From Rhizobium sp. (lineage in GTDB: Bacteria > Pseudomonadota > Alphaproteobacteria > Rhizobiales > Rhizobiaceae): a stretch of DNA of 24,140 nt. This document shows, in pieces, positions 15,040 to 23,256 of the stretch (the stretch's first letter is position 1; each line of letters opens with the position of its first letter). The notes under the pieces are model-generated. The model was not told the DNA's origin, did no database searches, and saw only the letters and a list, made by a program, of their open reading frames with translations. The position numbers were made by a program, and so were the translations under genes. Location of the stretch: contig DPXQ01000116.1 in NCBI GenBank assembly GCA_003527225.1, positions 146,569-170,708 on the forward strand, written 5' to 3'.

Positions 15040-16794
15040 ATGTCCCCGTTCAGCGCACTTAAGGATCCAACCCGTTTCCTCTTCTTCACGGGAAAGGGCG
15101 GCGTCGGAAAGACCTCGCTCAGTTGCGCCAGCGCCATAGCCCTTGCCGACCGGGGTCTCAGGATACTGCTGGTCAGCACGGACCCCGCCTCGAATCTCGA
15201 CGAAATGCTGGGCGTCGCCTTGTCCGACATCCCGACGCCGGTGCCCGGCGTGCCGGGGCTCTCGGCAATGAATATCGATCCGGAAGCGGCGGCAGATGAT
15301 TACCGGACGCGCGTCATCGACCAGCTCGGGCCGCAGGCCGACGCCAAGGAGATCTCGACCGTCCGGGAACAGCTTTCCGGGGCCTGCACCACCGAGATCG
15401 CCGCCTTCGATGAATTCGTCGGCCTGCTCGCCGACGACGCCCCCGAATTCGATCATATCATCTTCGATACGGCGCCGACCGGCCATACATTGCGCCTTCT
15501 CAGCCTGCCGAAGGCATGGACCGGTTTCCTGGAGACCAACGAGCGTGGAGCCTCGTGCCTCGGGCCCCATTCCGGACTGAAGATGCAGGAGGATCGTTTC
15601 CGCGAGGCGCTTCGTTGCCTCGGAGACCCTGCACGCACGACCATCGTACTCGTGACGCGCGCCGACAAGGGCGCGATCCGGGAAGCCGCCCGCACCTCGG
15701 ACGAACTCAAGGAACTCGGACTGTCCAACCAGTTGCTCGCCGTCAACGGCCGCTTCCACGCCAGTGACCCGACGGATGCGGTGGCCGCCGCCTTCGTGCA
15801 TGAGCAGGACGAGGCGCTGGCCGGAATGCCGCCGTCGCTCGCCGGGCTCCCGCGCGACGAGTTTCCCCTGCTCGCCTTCGACATGGTCGGCATCCCCGCC
15901 TTGCGAGCGCTCATGTCCCCATCTGCCCCTGCGCCGGCGCAGGTCGAGGACGTGCCAGATGCGGGGCGCGACCTGCCCCGGATCGCCGAGCTGGTGGACG
16001 AAATCGCCGCCGGCGAAAAGGGCCTGGTGATGGTCATGGGCAAGGGCGGCGTCGGCAAGACGACGGTTGCCGCCGCGATCGCCGTCGGGCTGGCGAAACG
16101 CGGCCACGCCGTGCACCTGACGACCACCGATCCGGCAGCCCATCTGACCTTCGTCGTGGAAGGCGAGATGCCGGGCCTGACCGTCGACCGTATCGATCCG
16201 GCCGTCGAGACGGAACGCTATGTCGACAAGATCATGACGACGCGCGGGCGCGACCTCGACGAGGACGGCAAGGCGCTGCTGCGCGAGGATCTCGCCTCGC
16301 CTTGCACCGAGGAGGTTGCCGTGTTCCACGCTTTTTCGCGCGTCGTGGCCGAGGCGCGCAGCGCTTTCGTCGTGATCGACACGGCGCCGACCGGGCATAC
16401 CCTGCTGCTCCTTGACGCCACCGGTGCCTACCACAGGCAGATGACGCGCCACCTCGATCCCGACGCGCCCGGGCGGCTCGTCACGCCGTTGATGCGCCTG
16501 CAGGACGAGGACTACACGCGGGTAATACTCGTGACCTTGCCGGAGACGACTCCGGTTTCGGAGGCCGGCGCCTTGCAGGACGATCTCAAGCGCGCCGGTA
16601 TCGAGCCCTATGGCTGGGTGATCAACAAGAGCATGGCCGCAACCGGCACCCGCGACCGGTTGCTGCGCTCGCGCCTGAAAGGCGAACACGAGCAGATCGA
16701 CCGCGTGCGGGAGAAATATGCCAGGCGCGTCTATGCGCTCGAATTTCGCACCGAGCCTCCCGTCGGAGTGGAGGAGCTTCGCAGCCTGACGTGA
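15040..16794 (+). CDS. arsA: Arsenical pump-driving ATPase ArsA
   Basis: This 584-residue cytosolic ATPase normally binds the ArsB membrane protein and drives arsenite or antimonite export. It is a tandem duplication, the classic ArsA form. Half 1 has the P-loop GKGGVGKTS (18-26) and DTAPTGHT (143-150); half 2 has GKGGVGKTT (334-342) and DTAPTGHT (447-454). The three metalloid-binding cysteines are all present: Cys116 (SGACTTE), Cys173 (GASCLG) and Cys422 (ASPCTEE); His149 and His453 are also kept. This distinguishes it from Get3-like proteins. The ATG at 15040 follows GGAAGG. The gene is 90 bases downstream of sitD, and no arsB, acr3, arsD, arsC or arsR is adjacent, which is unusual. Confidence 0.94.
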   Translation: MSPFSALKDPTRFLFFTGKGGVGKTSLSCASAIALADRGLRILLVSTDPASNLDEMLGVALSDIPTPVPGVPGLSAMNIDPEAAADDYRTRVIDQLGPQADAKEISTVREQLSGACTTEIAAFDEFVGLLADDAPEFDHIIFDTAPTGHTLRLLSLPKAWTGFLETNERGASCLGPHSGLKMQEDRFREALRCLGDPARTTIVLVTRADKGAIREAARTSDELKELGLSNQLLAVNGRFHASDPTDAVAAAFVHEQDEALAGMPPSLAGLPRDEFPLLAFDMVGIPALRALMSPSAPAPAQVEDVPDAGRDLPRIAELVDEIAAGEKGLVMVMGKGGVGKTTVAAAIAVGLAKRGHAVHLTTTDPAAHLTFVVEGEMPGLTVDRIDPAVETERYVDKIMTTRGRDLDEDGKALLREDLASPCTEEVAVFHAFSRVVAEARSAFVVIDTAPTGHTLLLLDATGAYHRQMTRHLDPDAPGRLVTPLMRLQDEDYTRVILVTLPETTPVSEAGALQDDLKRAGIEPYGWVINKSMAATGTRDRLLRSRLKGEHEQIDRVREKYARRVYALEFRTEPPVGVEELRSLT

Positions 16795-16818
16795 CGCCCG
16801 AGCCAGGGGAGCCGGGAA

Positions 16819-17766
16819 CTACGCCGCCGGCGCGTCTGCCACCTTCTGCGCATCGCGCCGTGCCAGCACATTCTCCCGCCAGACGGTGAAAAGCCCGGCG
16901 CCGACGACGATCAGCGCGCCCACCACCATGTTCCATTTGAGGGTCTCTCCGAACACCGTCACCGCGATGAAGGAGACGAGTACGAGCTGCAGATAGGTGA
17001 TCGGCTGAACGGCCACCGCCGTCAGGTTGTCATAGGCCTTGATGAGCAGGAAATGCGCGGTAATCCCGGTAAAGCAGAGCAGGATCATCCATTTCCAGTC
17101 CGATGCGGCGATTTCCGTCCAGAAGAACGGTCCGGCGATGGTGAGTGCCACCGCGCCGACGGTACCGATATAGAAAAAGCTCGTGACCGGCCCGTCGACC
17201 CGGCTCACGAGACGCGTCGTCAAGCCATAGAGCGCCCCGATCAGGGCGACCGCGAGCGGCAGCACCACCAGAATGTTGAACCCGTCCGAATTCGGCCCGA
17301 GAATGAGCAGCACCCCGCCCAGCCCGACGATGATCGCCGTCCAGCGTCGCCAGCCCACCTTCTCCCCGAGGATCGGGACCGAAAGCAATGCCACGATCAG
17401 CGGACCGGAAGCGAAGATCGCCTGAGACTGCGCCAGTCCGACCATGGTGAAGGCGGATATGGCGATCGGAATCTGTACCGCCAGCAGCAGGCCGCGCAGC
17501 ACCTGGAGGACGGGACGTTTTGTGGCAACCGCCGCCCTCAGCCCGCCGCGCGCCCGCATCGCAAGAAGCACGGCAAAGACGGCAAAGGCCCAATAGCGGA
17601 TCATCGCCACCAGAACCGGCGGATAGGCCATGCCGAGATGCTTGGATACGCCGTCCTGCACGGAGAAGATCGCAAAAGCGAGCAGCGCGAAAACATATCC
17701 GAGGGGCGTGGATTTCATCAGGGCGGCTAACGGGGAAAGGACGGCGCCTTGCGCGGCAGACGTCAT
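16819..17766 (-). CDS. EamA-family (drug/metabolite transporter superfamily) exporter
   Basis: This is a 315-residue inner-membrane protein with ten predicted helices arranged as two EamA repeats, typical of the drug/metabolite transporter superfamily. Recognisable parts are FALLAFAIFSVQDGVSKHLG in helix 1, the end of repeat 1 around SVPILGEKVGWRRW, and a second repeat ending in FGETLKWNMVVGALIVVGAG. Such proteins usually export amino acids, metabolites or drugs; the substrate is unknown. It is divergent from the LysR gene, so that regulator could act on it. The start is uncertain: ATG 17766 gives 315 residues and ATG 17718 gives 299, neither with a clear ribosome binding site; the open frame to 17880 is less likely. 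The stop lies 24 bases from the convergent arsA stop. Confidence 0.88.
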   Translation of the reverse strand: MTSAAQGAVLSPLAALMKSTPLGYVFALLAFAIFSVQDGVSKHLGMAYPPVLVAMIRYWAFAVFAVLLAMRARGGLRAAVATKRPVLQVLRGLLLAVQIPIAISAFTMVGLAQSQAIFASGPLIVALLSVPILGEKVGWRRWTAIIVGLGGVLLILGPNSDGFNILVVLPLAVALIGALYGLTTRLVSRVDGPVTSFFYIGTVGAVALTIAGPFFWTEIAASDWKWMILLCFTGITAHFLLIKAYDNLTAVAVQPITYLQLVLVSFIAVTVFGETLKWNMVVGALIVVGAGLFTVWRENVLARRDAQKVADAPAA

Positions 17767-17939
17767 CGACGGGGGATACGAATTTTCGACAATATACGTC
17801 TCTTTGGATTTGAGAAGCGACTTCGTCGCAGGCCAGCCTTGCAGGAAAGGTGGACCACGACCACTCCCGGACTGCCGCACCGCCGGCGCTTGCGCTTGTC
17901 CCGCTTGCCCTTCCCCGGTCCGCCATGCTCTAACCGGCC

Positions 17940-18848
17940 ATGGCCTTCACGCTTCGACAATTGCAGTATTTCGTCGCCGTGGCCGAGCAGGGCTCGGTGA
18001 CGCGGGCAGCGCAGAATCTCTCGATCTCGCAATCCTCCGTCACCGAGGCGATCAAGGAACTGGAGGGAGATCTTGGCGTCGTGCTTTTCGAACGCCATCC
18101 GCGCGGGCTTTCGATCACGCACAATGGTCACCAGTTCCTCCGCCATGCGACCAAGATCCTGGCAACCGTTTCCGATGCGCGCAACTCCTTTTCCGAGACG
18201 CGGGTCAACGAGGGCGGCACGCTGAATATCGGCGTCACCTCGCTGGTCGCCGGCTATGTGCTTTCCGATCTCCTGGCGCGCTACCGCCGTGCCTGCCCGG
18301 GTGTCGAGGTCAGCGCCATCGAGGACAACGGCTCCTATCTCGAACATCTTTTGATCGGCGGGGAGCTCGATGTCGCCGTCATGGTCATTTCCAACCTGCG
18401 CGACCGCATGGCCCTGCAGGCCGAAATCCTCGAAACCTCGCCCTACCGGCTCTGGCTGCCCATGGGCCATCCGCTCGTCTCCGCCGACATCATCTCGATT
18501 GCCGACATCGCCCGCGAACCGCTGATCATGCTCACCGTCGACGAAATCGAGGAGAACACCGGCAAGCTGCTCTCCGCGCTCGGCGCCCGACCGCACGTCG
18601 CCTTCCGCACCCGCTCCGTCGAGGCCGTCAGAAGCCTGGTGGCCACCGGCGCCGGCGTGGCGCTTTTGCCGGATCTCGTCTACCGCCCCTGGTCGCTCGA
18701 AGGCGACCGTATCGAAAGCCGCGATGTCTCCGGCGCACTTCCCGTGGTGCAGGTCGGCATGGTCTGGCGCAAGGGCTCGAGCCTGCCGCAATCGGCCCGG
18801 GATTTCGTCGGCATCGCCGAGGCGCTGCGCAGCGGGCGCGGACGGTAG
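17940..18848 (+). CDS. LysR-family transcriptional regulator
   Basis: This is a 302-residue LysR-type regulator. The N-terminal winged helix-turn-helix (about 4-63) reads LRQLQYFVAVAEQGSVTRAA with recognition helix SQSSVTEAIKELE. A linker helix follows, then a periplasmic-binding-protein-like effector domain from about 92 to 290 (LNIGVTSLVAGYVL onwards). It is divergent from the EamA exporter and upstream, in the same direction, of the ydcSTUVW-type operon. A candidate LysR box lies in the gap before that operon, so control of polyamine-type uptake is plausible, as is control of the exporter. The inducer is not known. No strong ribosome binding site precedes the ATG at 17940. Confidence 0.92.
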   Translation: MAFTLRQLQYFVAVAEQGSVTRAAQNLSISQSSVTEAIKELEGDLGVVLFERHPRGLSITHNGHQFLRHATKILATVSDARNSFSETRVNEGGTLNIGVTSLVAGYVLSDLLARYRRACPGVEVSAIEDNGSYLEHLLIGGELDVAVMVISNLRDRMALQAEILETSPYRLWLPMGHPLVSADIISIADIAREPLIMLTVDEIEENTGKLLSALGARPHVAFRTRSVEAVRSLVATGAGVALLPDLVYRPWSLEGDRIESRDVSGALPVVQVGMVWRKGSSLPQSARDFVGIAEALRSGRGR

Positions 18849-18867
18849 ACATCTCATTCCGGTTCCT

Positions 18868-18983
18868 GCCCCTCACCCTAACCCTCTCCCCGTAACGACG
18901 GGGAGAGGGAACAGCCACCGCGGTGCCGCTTGCCCTTCTCCCCGTGACTACGGGGAGAAGGTGCCGGCAGGCGGATGAGGGGC
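18868..18983. repeat. RIME-type palindromic intergenic repeat, copy 1
   Basis: A 116-bp element bounded by GCCCCTCA and TGAGGGGC holds two hairpins: CCCTCTCCCCGT/ACGGGGAGAGGG (18882-18909) and CCTTCTCCCCGT/ACGGGGAGAAGG (18934-18961), each with perfect 12-bp arms and a 4-base loop. The form agrees with rhizobial intergenic mosaic elements. It may also end transcription of the LysR gene. Confidence 0.7.
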
Positions 18984-18998
18984 AACTCCCACACGCTT

Positions 18999-19011
18999 TC
19001 GGTAAAACCGA
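18999..19011. promoter_or_regulatory. Candidate LysR-type binding box (T-N11-A) upstream of ydcS
   Basis: TCGGT-AAA-ACCGA is a perfect 5-bp inverted repeat of exactly the T-N11-A form recognised by LysR-type regulators. It lies 108 bases before the ydcS ATG and just after the adjacent LysR gene. Confidence 0.45.
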
Positions 19012-19042
19012 TAGCGACTTTCTGATAAATGAATTTGCGAAT

Positions 19043-19063
19043 GCGGCACTTTCGCGGCACTTT
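19043..19063 (+). repeat. Tandem 10-bp direct repeat in the ydcS leader region
   Basis: GCGGCACTTT occurs twice, at 19043-19052 and 19054-19063, an 11-bp period equal to about one helical turn. It could be an activator-binding site or a chance feature; no clear -35/-10 pair is visible around it. Confidence 0.35.
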
Positions 19064-19118
19064 GGGCCACGGGAACTAGCGCCGCGGAAAAGCGGCCCCG
19101 AACCGGGAGAAAATTGCC

Positions 19119-20279
19119 ATGAAGAAATTATTGCAGTCCTGCACCGCCATCACCGCCATCGTCAGCTTCGCCACGACCGCGATTGCCCAGGAGCCCCTGA
19201 AGGAGCTCGGCAAGGGTGAAGGCGCGCTGTCGATCGTTGCCTGGGCCGGCTATATCGAGCGCGGCGAAACCGACAAGAATTACGACTGGGTCACCAAGTT
19301 CGAAGCCGACTCCGGCTGCAAGGTCACCGTCAAGACCGCCGCCACTTCCGACGAAATGGTCGCCCTGATGAACGAAGGCGGCTTCGACCTCGTCACCGCC
19401 TCGGGCGACGCATCGCTCCGCCTCGTCGCCGGCAAGCGCGTCCAGCCGATCAACACCGACCTGATCCCCTCGTGGAAGACCATCGACGAGCGCCTGCAGA
19501 ACGCCCCCTGGCACACGGTGAACGGCGTTCACTACGGCACGCCCTATGTCTGGGGCCCGAACGTGCTGATGTACAACACCGAAGCCTTCAAGGATCAGGC
19601 GCCGACCAGCTGGAAGGTCGTCTTCGAGGAAATGACGCTCCCGGACGGCAAGTCCAACAAGGGCCGCGTCCAGGCCTATGACGGCCCGATCTATGTTGCT
19701 GACGCAGCGCTCTACCTGATGAAGCACAAGCCGGAACTCGGCATCAAGGACCCTTACGAGCTGAATGAAGATCAGTACAAGGCCGCCCTCGACCTGCTGC
19801 GCGGCCAGCGCACGCTCGTCGGCCGCTACTGGCACGATGCCATGATCCAGATCGACGACTTCAAGAACGAAGGCGTCGTCGCTTCCGGCTCTTGGCCGTT
19901 CCAGGTCAACCTGATGAAGGCCGAAGGTGCCAAGATCGCCTCGACCTTCCCGGAAGAAGGCGCGACCGGCTGGGCCGACACCACCATGCTGCACGCCGAC
20001 AGCGAGCACCCGAACTGCGCCTATATGTGGATGGAGCATTCGCTCTCGCCGAAGGTTCAGGGCGACGTTTCCGCATGGTTCGGCACGGTGCCGTCCGTCC
20101 CGGCCGCCTGCAAGGGCAATGAGCTTTTGACCGACGAAGGCTGCGCCACCAACGGCTACAACGACTTCGCGAAGATCAGCTTCTGGAAGACGCCGGTGTC
20201 CAAATGCGAAAGCCAGGGCGAATGCGTCCCCTATCACCGCTGGGTCTCGGACTACATCGGCGTCATCGGCGGACGTTGA
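19119..20279 (+). CDS. ydcS: Polyamine-type ABC importer, periplasmic substrate-binding protein (YdcS-like)
   Basis: This is a 386-residue periplasmic binding protein of the PotD/PotF-type family, nearest to YdcS. The signal peptide runs to about residue 23 (FATTAIA, then QEP). The mature N-terminus starts the fold with ALSIVAWAGYIERGE, and later come ASGDASLRL and WGPNVLMYNTEAF, typical of the spermidine/putrescine binding group. The last 60 residues carry four cysteines (AACKGNE, EGCATNG, KCESQGEC), which may form disulfides. The ATG at 19119 follows GGGAGAAAA. It is the first gene of an operon with the ATPase, two permeases and an aldehyde dehydrogenase. A RIME repeat separates it from the ATPase gene, which may reduce downstream expression relative to this protein. 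Confidence 0.92.
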   Translation: MKKLLQSCTAITAIVSFATTAIAQEPLKELGKGEGALSIVAWAGYIERGETDKNYDWVTKFEADSGCKVTVKTAATSDEMVALMNEGGFDLVTASGDASLRLVAGKRVQPINTDLIPSWKTIDERLQNAPWHTVNGVHYGTPYVWGPNVLMYNTEAFKDQAPTSWKVVFEEMTLPDGKSNKGRVQAYDGPIYVADAALYLMKHKPELGIKDPYELNEDQYKAALDLLRGQRTLVGRYWHDAMIQIDDFKNEGVVASGSWPFQVNLMKAEGAKIASTFPEEGATGWADTTMLHADSEHPNCAYMWMEHSLSPKVQGDVSAWFGTVPSVPAACKGNELLTDEGCATNGYNDFAKISFWKTPVSKCESQGECVPYHRWVSDYIGVIGGR

Positions 20280-20285
20280 TCCTTT

Positions 20286-20397
20286 CCTTCTCCCCAGCGG
20301 GGAGAAGGTGCCCGAAGGGCGGATGAGGGGGCGTCAGCGCTCGCGGCTCCCCCTCATCGCCTCGCTATGCTCGGCACTTCTCCCCGCTGGGGAGAAG
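20286..20397. repeat. RIME-type palindromic repeat, copy 2, between ydcS and ydcT
   Basis: A 112-bp element is almost one long hairpin. The left end CCTTCTCCCC-AGC-GGGGAGAAGG (20286-20308) is the near reverse complement of the right end CTTCTCCCC-GCT-GGGGAGAAG (20377-20397), and an inner pair GATGAGGGGG/CCCCCTCATC lies between. It sits inside the operon, where it could stabilise the ydcS message or attenuate the distal genes. Confidence 0.72.
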
Positions 20398-20437
20398 ACG
20401 CCGGCCTCATGCCGAGCAACCATTTTCCGGAGTACCC

Positions 20438-21427
20438 ATGACCGCAGCCGTTGAATTCTCGCAGGTGTCGCGCCATTTCGGCGCAGTGAAAGCCGTCGAT
20501 GACGTCGATCTCGCGATCGCGCCGGGGGAATTCTTCGCCATGCTCGGGCCCTCCGGCTCCGGCAAGACGACCTGCCTGCGCCTGATCGCCGGTTTCGAAC
20601 AGCCGAGCGCCGGCCATATCGAGATCTTCGGCGAAACAGCGGAAGGCGTTCCGCCCTATCGCCGCCACGTCAACACCGTCTTCCAGGACTACGCGCTGTT
20701 TCCGCATCTCAACATCCTTGAAAACGTCGCCTACGGGCTGATGGTCAAGGGCGTGGAGAAAACCGAGCGTCTTCGGCTCGCCGAAGAAGCACTCGACCTT
20801 GTCAAGCTGCCGGGCTACGGCGCGCGCAAGCCCGGCCAGCTCTCGGGCGGCCAGCGCCAGCGCGTGGCGCTCGCCCGCGCCCTCGTCAACAAGCCGAAGG
20901 TGCTGCTCCTCGACGAGCCGCTTGGCGCGCTTGATCTCAAGCTGCGCGAGCAGATGCAGGAAGAGCTGAAGACCCTTCAGCGCTCGCTCGGCATCACCTT
21001 CATCTTCGTCACCCACGACCAGGGCGAGGCCTTGTCCATGGCCGACCGCGTCGCCGTCTTCAACAATGGCAAGATCGTCCAGGCCGGCACGCCGGAAGAA
21101 ATCTACAACCGCCCGAGGACCCGCTTCGTCGCCGATTTCGTCGGCTCCTCCAACGTCATTTCGCCCGCCGACATGAAGACGCTCGGCGGCGAGGCGAAGT
21201 GGGCGAGCCTCCGTCCCGAGGCCATTCGCCTCGTCGCCGATGGCGGCATTCCCGCAACCGTCCGCTCGACAAGCTTCCTCGGCGCGGCCACAAGGCTCAC
21301 GGTTTCGGCCGGCGACATCGCCCTCTCCGTCATGGTGCCGGCGGGCCAGCCGGTGCCGGAGATCGGCGCCGCGACCGGGCTTTCCTGGCAGCCCTCCGAC
21401 CTGCACTACATGGATGACGCCGCATGA
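20438..21427 (+). CDS. ydcT: Polyamine-type ABC importer, ATP-binding protein (YdcT/PotA-like)
   Basis: This is the 329-residue ATPase subunit of the importer. Walker A is GPSGSGKTT (37-45), the Q-loop is VFQDY (Gln83), the signature is LSGGQ (135-139), Walker B is VLLLDEP (155-161), and the switch His is in VTHDQ (193). After the ATPase core comes a TOBE-type C-terminal domain from about 240 to 329 ([12 protein letters not shown] onwards), the pattern of PotA/FbpC ATPases. The ATG at 20438 follows CCGGAG. The stop overlaps the next gene by ATGA, so the permease is coupled to it. Confidence 0.94.
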   Translation: MTAAVEFSQVSRHFGAVKAVDDVDLAIAPGEFFAMLGPSGSGKTTCLRLIAGFEQPSAGHIEIFGETAEGVPPYRRHVNTVFQDYALFPHLNILENVAYGLMVKGVEKTERLRLAEEALDLVKLPGYGARKPGQLSGGQRQRVALARALVNKPKVLLLDEPLGALDLKLREQMQEELKTLQRSLGITFIFVTHDQGEALSMADRVAVFNNGKIVQAGTPEEIYNRPRTRFVADFVGSSNVISPADMKTLGGEAKWASLRPEAIRLVADGGIPATVRSTSFLGAATRLTVSAGDIALSVMVPAGQPVPEIGAATGLSWQPSDLHYMDDAA

Positions 21428-22374
21428 GCGCGGTCGCCACCACATCGATCCTGCCGGGACGCGGTGGCCTGATGGGCCGCCTGTCGGACCTGTTCTGGCG
21501 CCGCCCGACCCTGCTGCTCGTGCTGATGCTGATCCCGCCGCTCACCTGGCTCGGCATCATCTATGTCGGATCGCTGGTCGCGCTCTTGCTCCAGAGCTTC
21601 TTCTCGATCGACGAGTTTTCCGGGCTGATCAATTACGAGTTCACGCTCTCGACCTACGGCCAGTTGTTGAGCCCGGCCAATTTCGACATCATCGTCCGCA
21701 CCGTGCTGATGGCCGCCGCCGTCACGCTGGCCTCCGCCGTGCTCGCCTTCCCGATCGCCTACTATGCCGCCCGCTACGCCACCGGCAAATGGAAGGCCTT
21801 CTTCTATATCGGCGTCATGCTGCCCTTGTGGTCGAGCTATCTGGTCAAGGTCTATGCCTGGAAGCTGATCCTCGCCAAGGAAGGCATCCTCACCTGGGCC
21901 TTCGAAAAGCTGCACCTGACCTGGCTGCTCGACGCCATCCTGGCGATCCCGGTGATCGGCGGCAATTCGCTGTCGATCAGCTATATCGGCACCTTCCTCG
22001 TTTTCATCTATGTCTGGCTGCCCTTCATGATCCTGCCGGTCCAGGCCGCACTCGAGCGCGTGCCCGGCAATCTGATCGAAGCGTCCGGCGATCTCGGCGC
22101 CCATCCGGGCCAGACCTTCCGCCATGTGCTTCTGCCGCTGGCGCTTCCCGGTATCATCGCCGGCTCCATCTTCACCTTCTCGCTGACGCTCGGCGATTAC
22201 ATCATCCCGCAGATCGTCGGCTCCTCGCGCCTCTTCATCGGCCAGGCCGTCTATGCCCAGCAGGGCACCGCCGGAAACGTGCCGCTCGCCGCCGCCTTCT
22301 CGGTCGTGCCGATCGTCATCATGGGCGTCTATCTGTGGGCCGCAAAACGCATGGGGGCTTTCGATGCGCTCTGA
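21424..22374 (+). CDS. ydcU: Polyamine-type ABC importer, permease 1 (YdcU/PotB-like)
   Basis: This is a 316-residue inner-membrane subunit of the binding-protein-dependent transport family, with about six helices after a 25-residue cytoplasmic N-tail. The cytoplasmic coupling loop, [26 protein letters not shown] (the EAA motif), lies at about 216-241 and contacts the ATPase. The PotB-type features fit permease 1 of spermidine/putrescine-like importers. The start shares an ATGA with the ydcT stop; GGATGA nearby may serve as ribosome binding site. The next permease overlaps its 3' end by 11 bases. Confidence 0.93.
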   Translation: MSAVATTSILPGRGGLMGRLSDLFWRRPTLLLVLMLIPPLTWLGIIYVGSLVALLLQSFFSIDEFSGLINYEFTLSTYGQLLSPANFDIIVRTVLMAAAVTLASAVLAFPIAYYAARYATGKWKAFFYIGVMLPLWSSYLVKVYAWKLILAKEGILTWAFEKLHLTWLLDAILAIPVIGGNSLSISYIGTFLVFIYVWLPFMILPVQAALERVPGNLIEASGDLGAHPGQTFRHVLLPLALPGIIAGSIFTFSLTLGDYIIPQIVGSSRLFIGQAVYAQQGTAGNVPLAAAFSVVPIVIMGVYLWAAKRMGAFDAL

Positions 22375-23176
22375 CCGTTCCTCGGCCGGATGGCCCCTGA
22401 AGCTCGCGGCAGGCGGCGGCCTCCTCTTCCTGCATCTGCCGATCCTTTTGATCTTCGTCTATGCCTTCACCACCGAGGAGAAGAGCTTCCAGTGGCCGCC
22501 GCCGGGCTTCACCGCCAAATGGTTCGCCGTCGCCTGGAACCGTCCCGACGTCTGGGAAGCGCTCACCTTGTCCGTCAAGGTCGCGGCGATCGCCACCGCC
22601 ATCGCGCTGGTGCTCGGCACGCTTGCCGCCGCCGCCGTGTCGCGCACGAAATTCTTCGGCCGCGAGGCGATCTCGCTGCTGGTCATCCTGCCGATTGCGC
22701 TGCCCGGCATCATCACCGGTATCGCGCTGCGCTCGGCCTTTTCGCTGGCCGAGATCCCCTATTCGATGTGGACGATCATCCTCGGCCACGGCACGTTCTG
22801 CGTGGTCGTCGTCTACAACAACGCGGTCGCCCGCTTCCGCCGCACCTCCGGCTCGCTGATAGAGGCCTCGATGGATCTCGGCGCCGACGGTTTCCAGACC
22901 TTCCGCTACGTGGTGCTGCCGAACATCGCGACCGCCCTTCTTGCCGGCGGCATGCTCGCCTTCGCGCTCTCGTTCGATGAGGTCATCGTCACCACCTTTA
23001 CCGGCGGCCAGCAGGCGACGCTGCCGATCTGGATGCTGGAGGAACTCATCCGCCCGCGCCAGCGCCCGGTCACCAACGTGGTCGCCATGCTGGTGGTGAT
23101 CGTCACCTTCCTGCCGATCCTGGCGGCCTATTATCTCACCCGCGACACCGACCAGATTTCGGGCAGCGGCAAATGA
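22364..23176 (+). CDS. ydcV: Polyamine-type ABC importer, permease 2 (YdcV/PotC-like)
   Basis: This is the 270-residue second membrane subunit, with six helices. The EAA coupling loop [22 protein letters not shown] is followed by [15 protein letters not shown], the strongly conserved PotC-type signature. I chose the ATG at 22364, overlapping the previous gene by 11 bases; the frame is open back to 22253, but that part is ydcU read in another frame. The dehydrogenase gene begins 80 bases after the stop and has its own ribosome binding site, with no terminator between, so it belongs to the same operon. Confidence 0.93.
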   Translation: MRSDRSSAGWPLKLAAGGGLLFLHLPILLIFVYAFTTEEKSFQWPPPGFTAKWFAVAWNRPDVWEALTLSVKVAAIATAIALVLGTLAAAAVSRTKFFGREAISLLVILPIALPGIITGIALRSAFSLAEIPYSMWTIILGHGTFCVVVVYNNAVARFRRTSGSLIEASMDLGADGFQTFRYVVLPNIATALLAGGMLAFALSFDEVIVTTFTGGQQATLPIWMLEELIRPRQRPVTNVVAMLVVIVTFLPILAAYYLTRDTDQISGSGK

Positions 23177-23256
23177 CGCAGACAAGCGGGGCGAGGAAAA
23201 GTGTGTAGCGGTTTTCCGCTTGGCGCCCCGCGACAAACCAGATGAGGGAGAACGAC

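Noticed and set aside
13996..16689. An 897-codon open frame on the minus strand, opposite sitD and most of arsA
   Set aside because: The plus-strand genes have clear families, motifs and ribosome binding sites. The antisense product is rich in Arg, His, Asp and Gln with no domain, as expected from the mirror frame of GC-rich codons.
15040..16794. A Get3-like tail-anchored protein factor instead of ArsA
   Set aside because: The protein is a tandem duplication of ArsA length and keeps the three metalloid-binding cysteines at 116, 173 and 422.
18868..18983. A CRISPR-like array in the repeated CTTCTCCCC region
   Set aside because: There are only two hairpin units with no regular spacers; the structure is a palindromic intergenic element.
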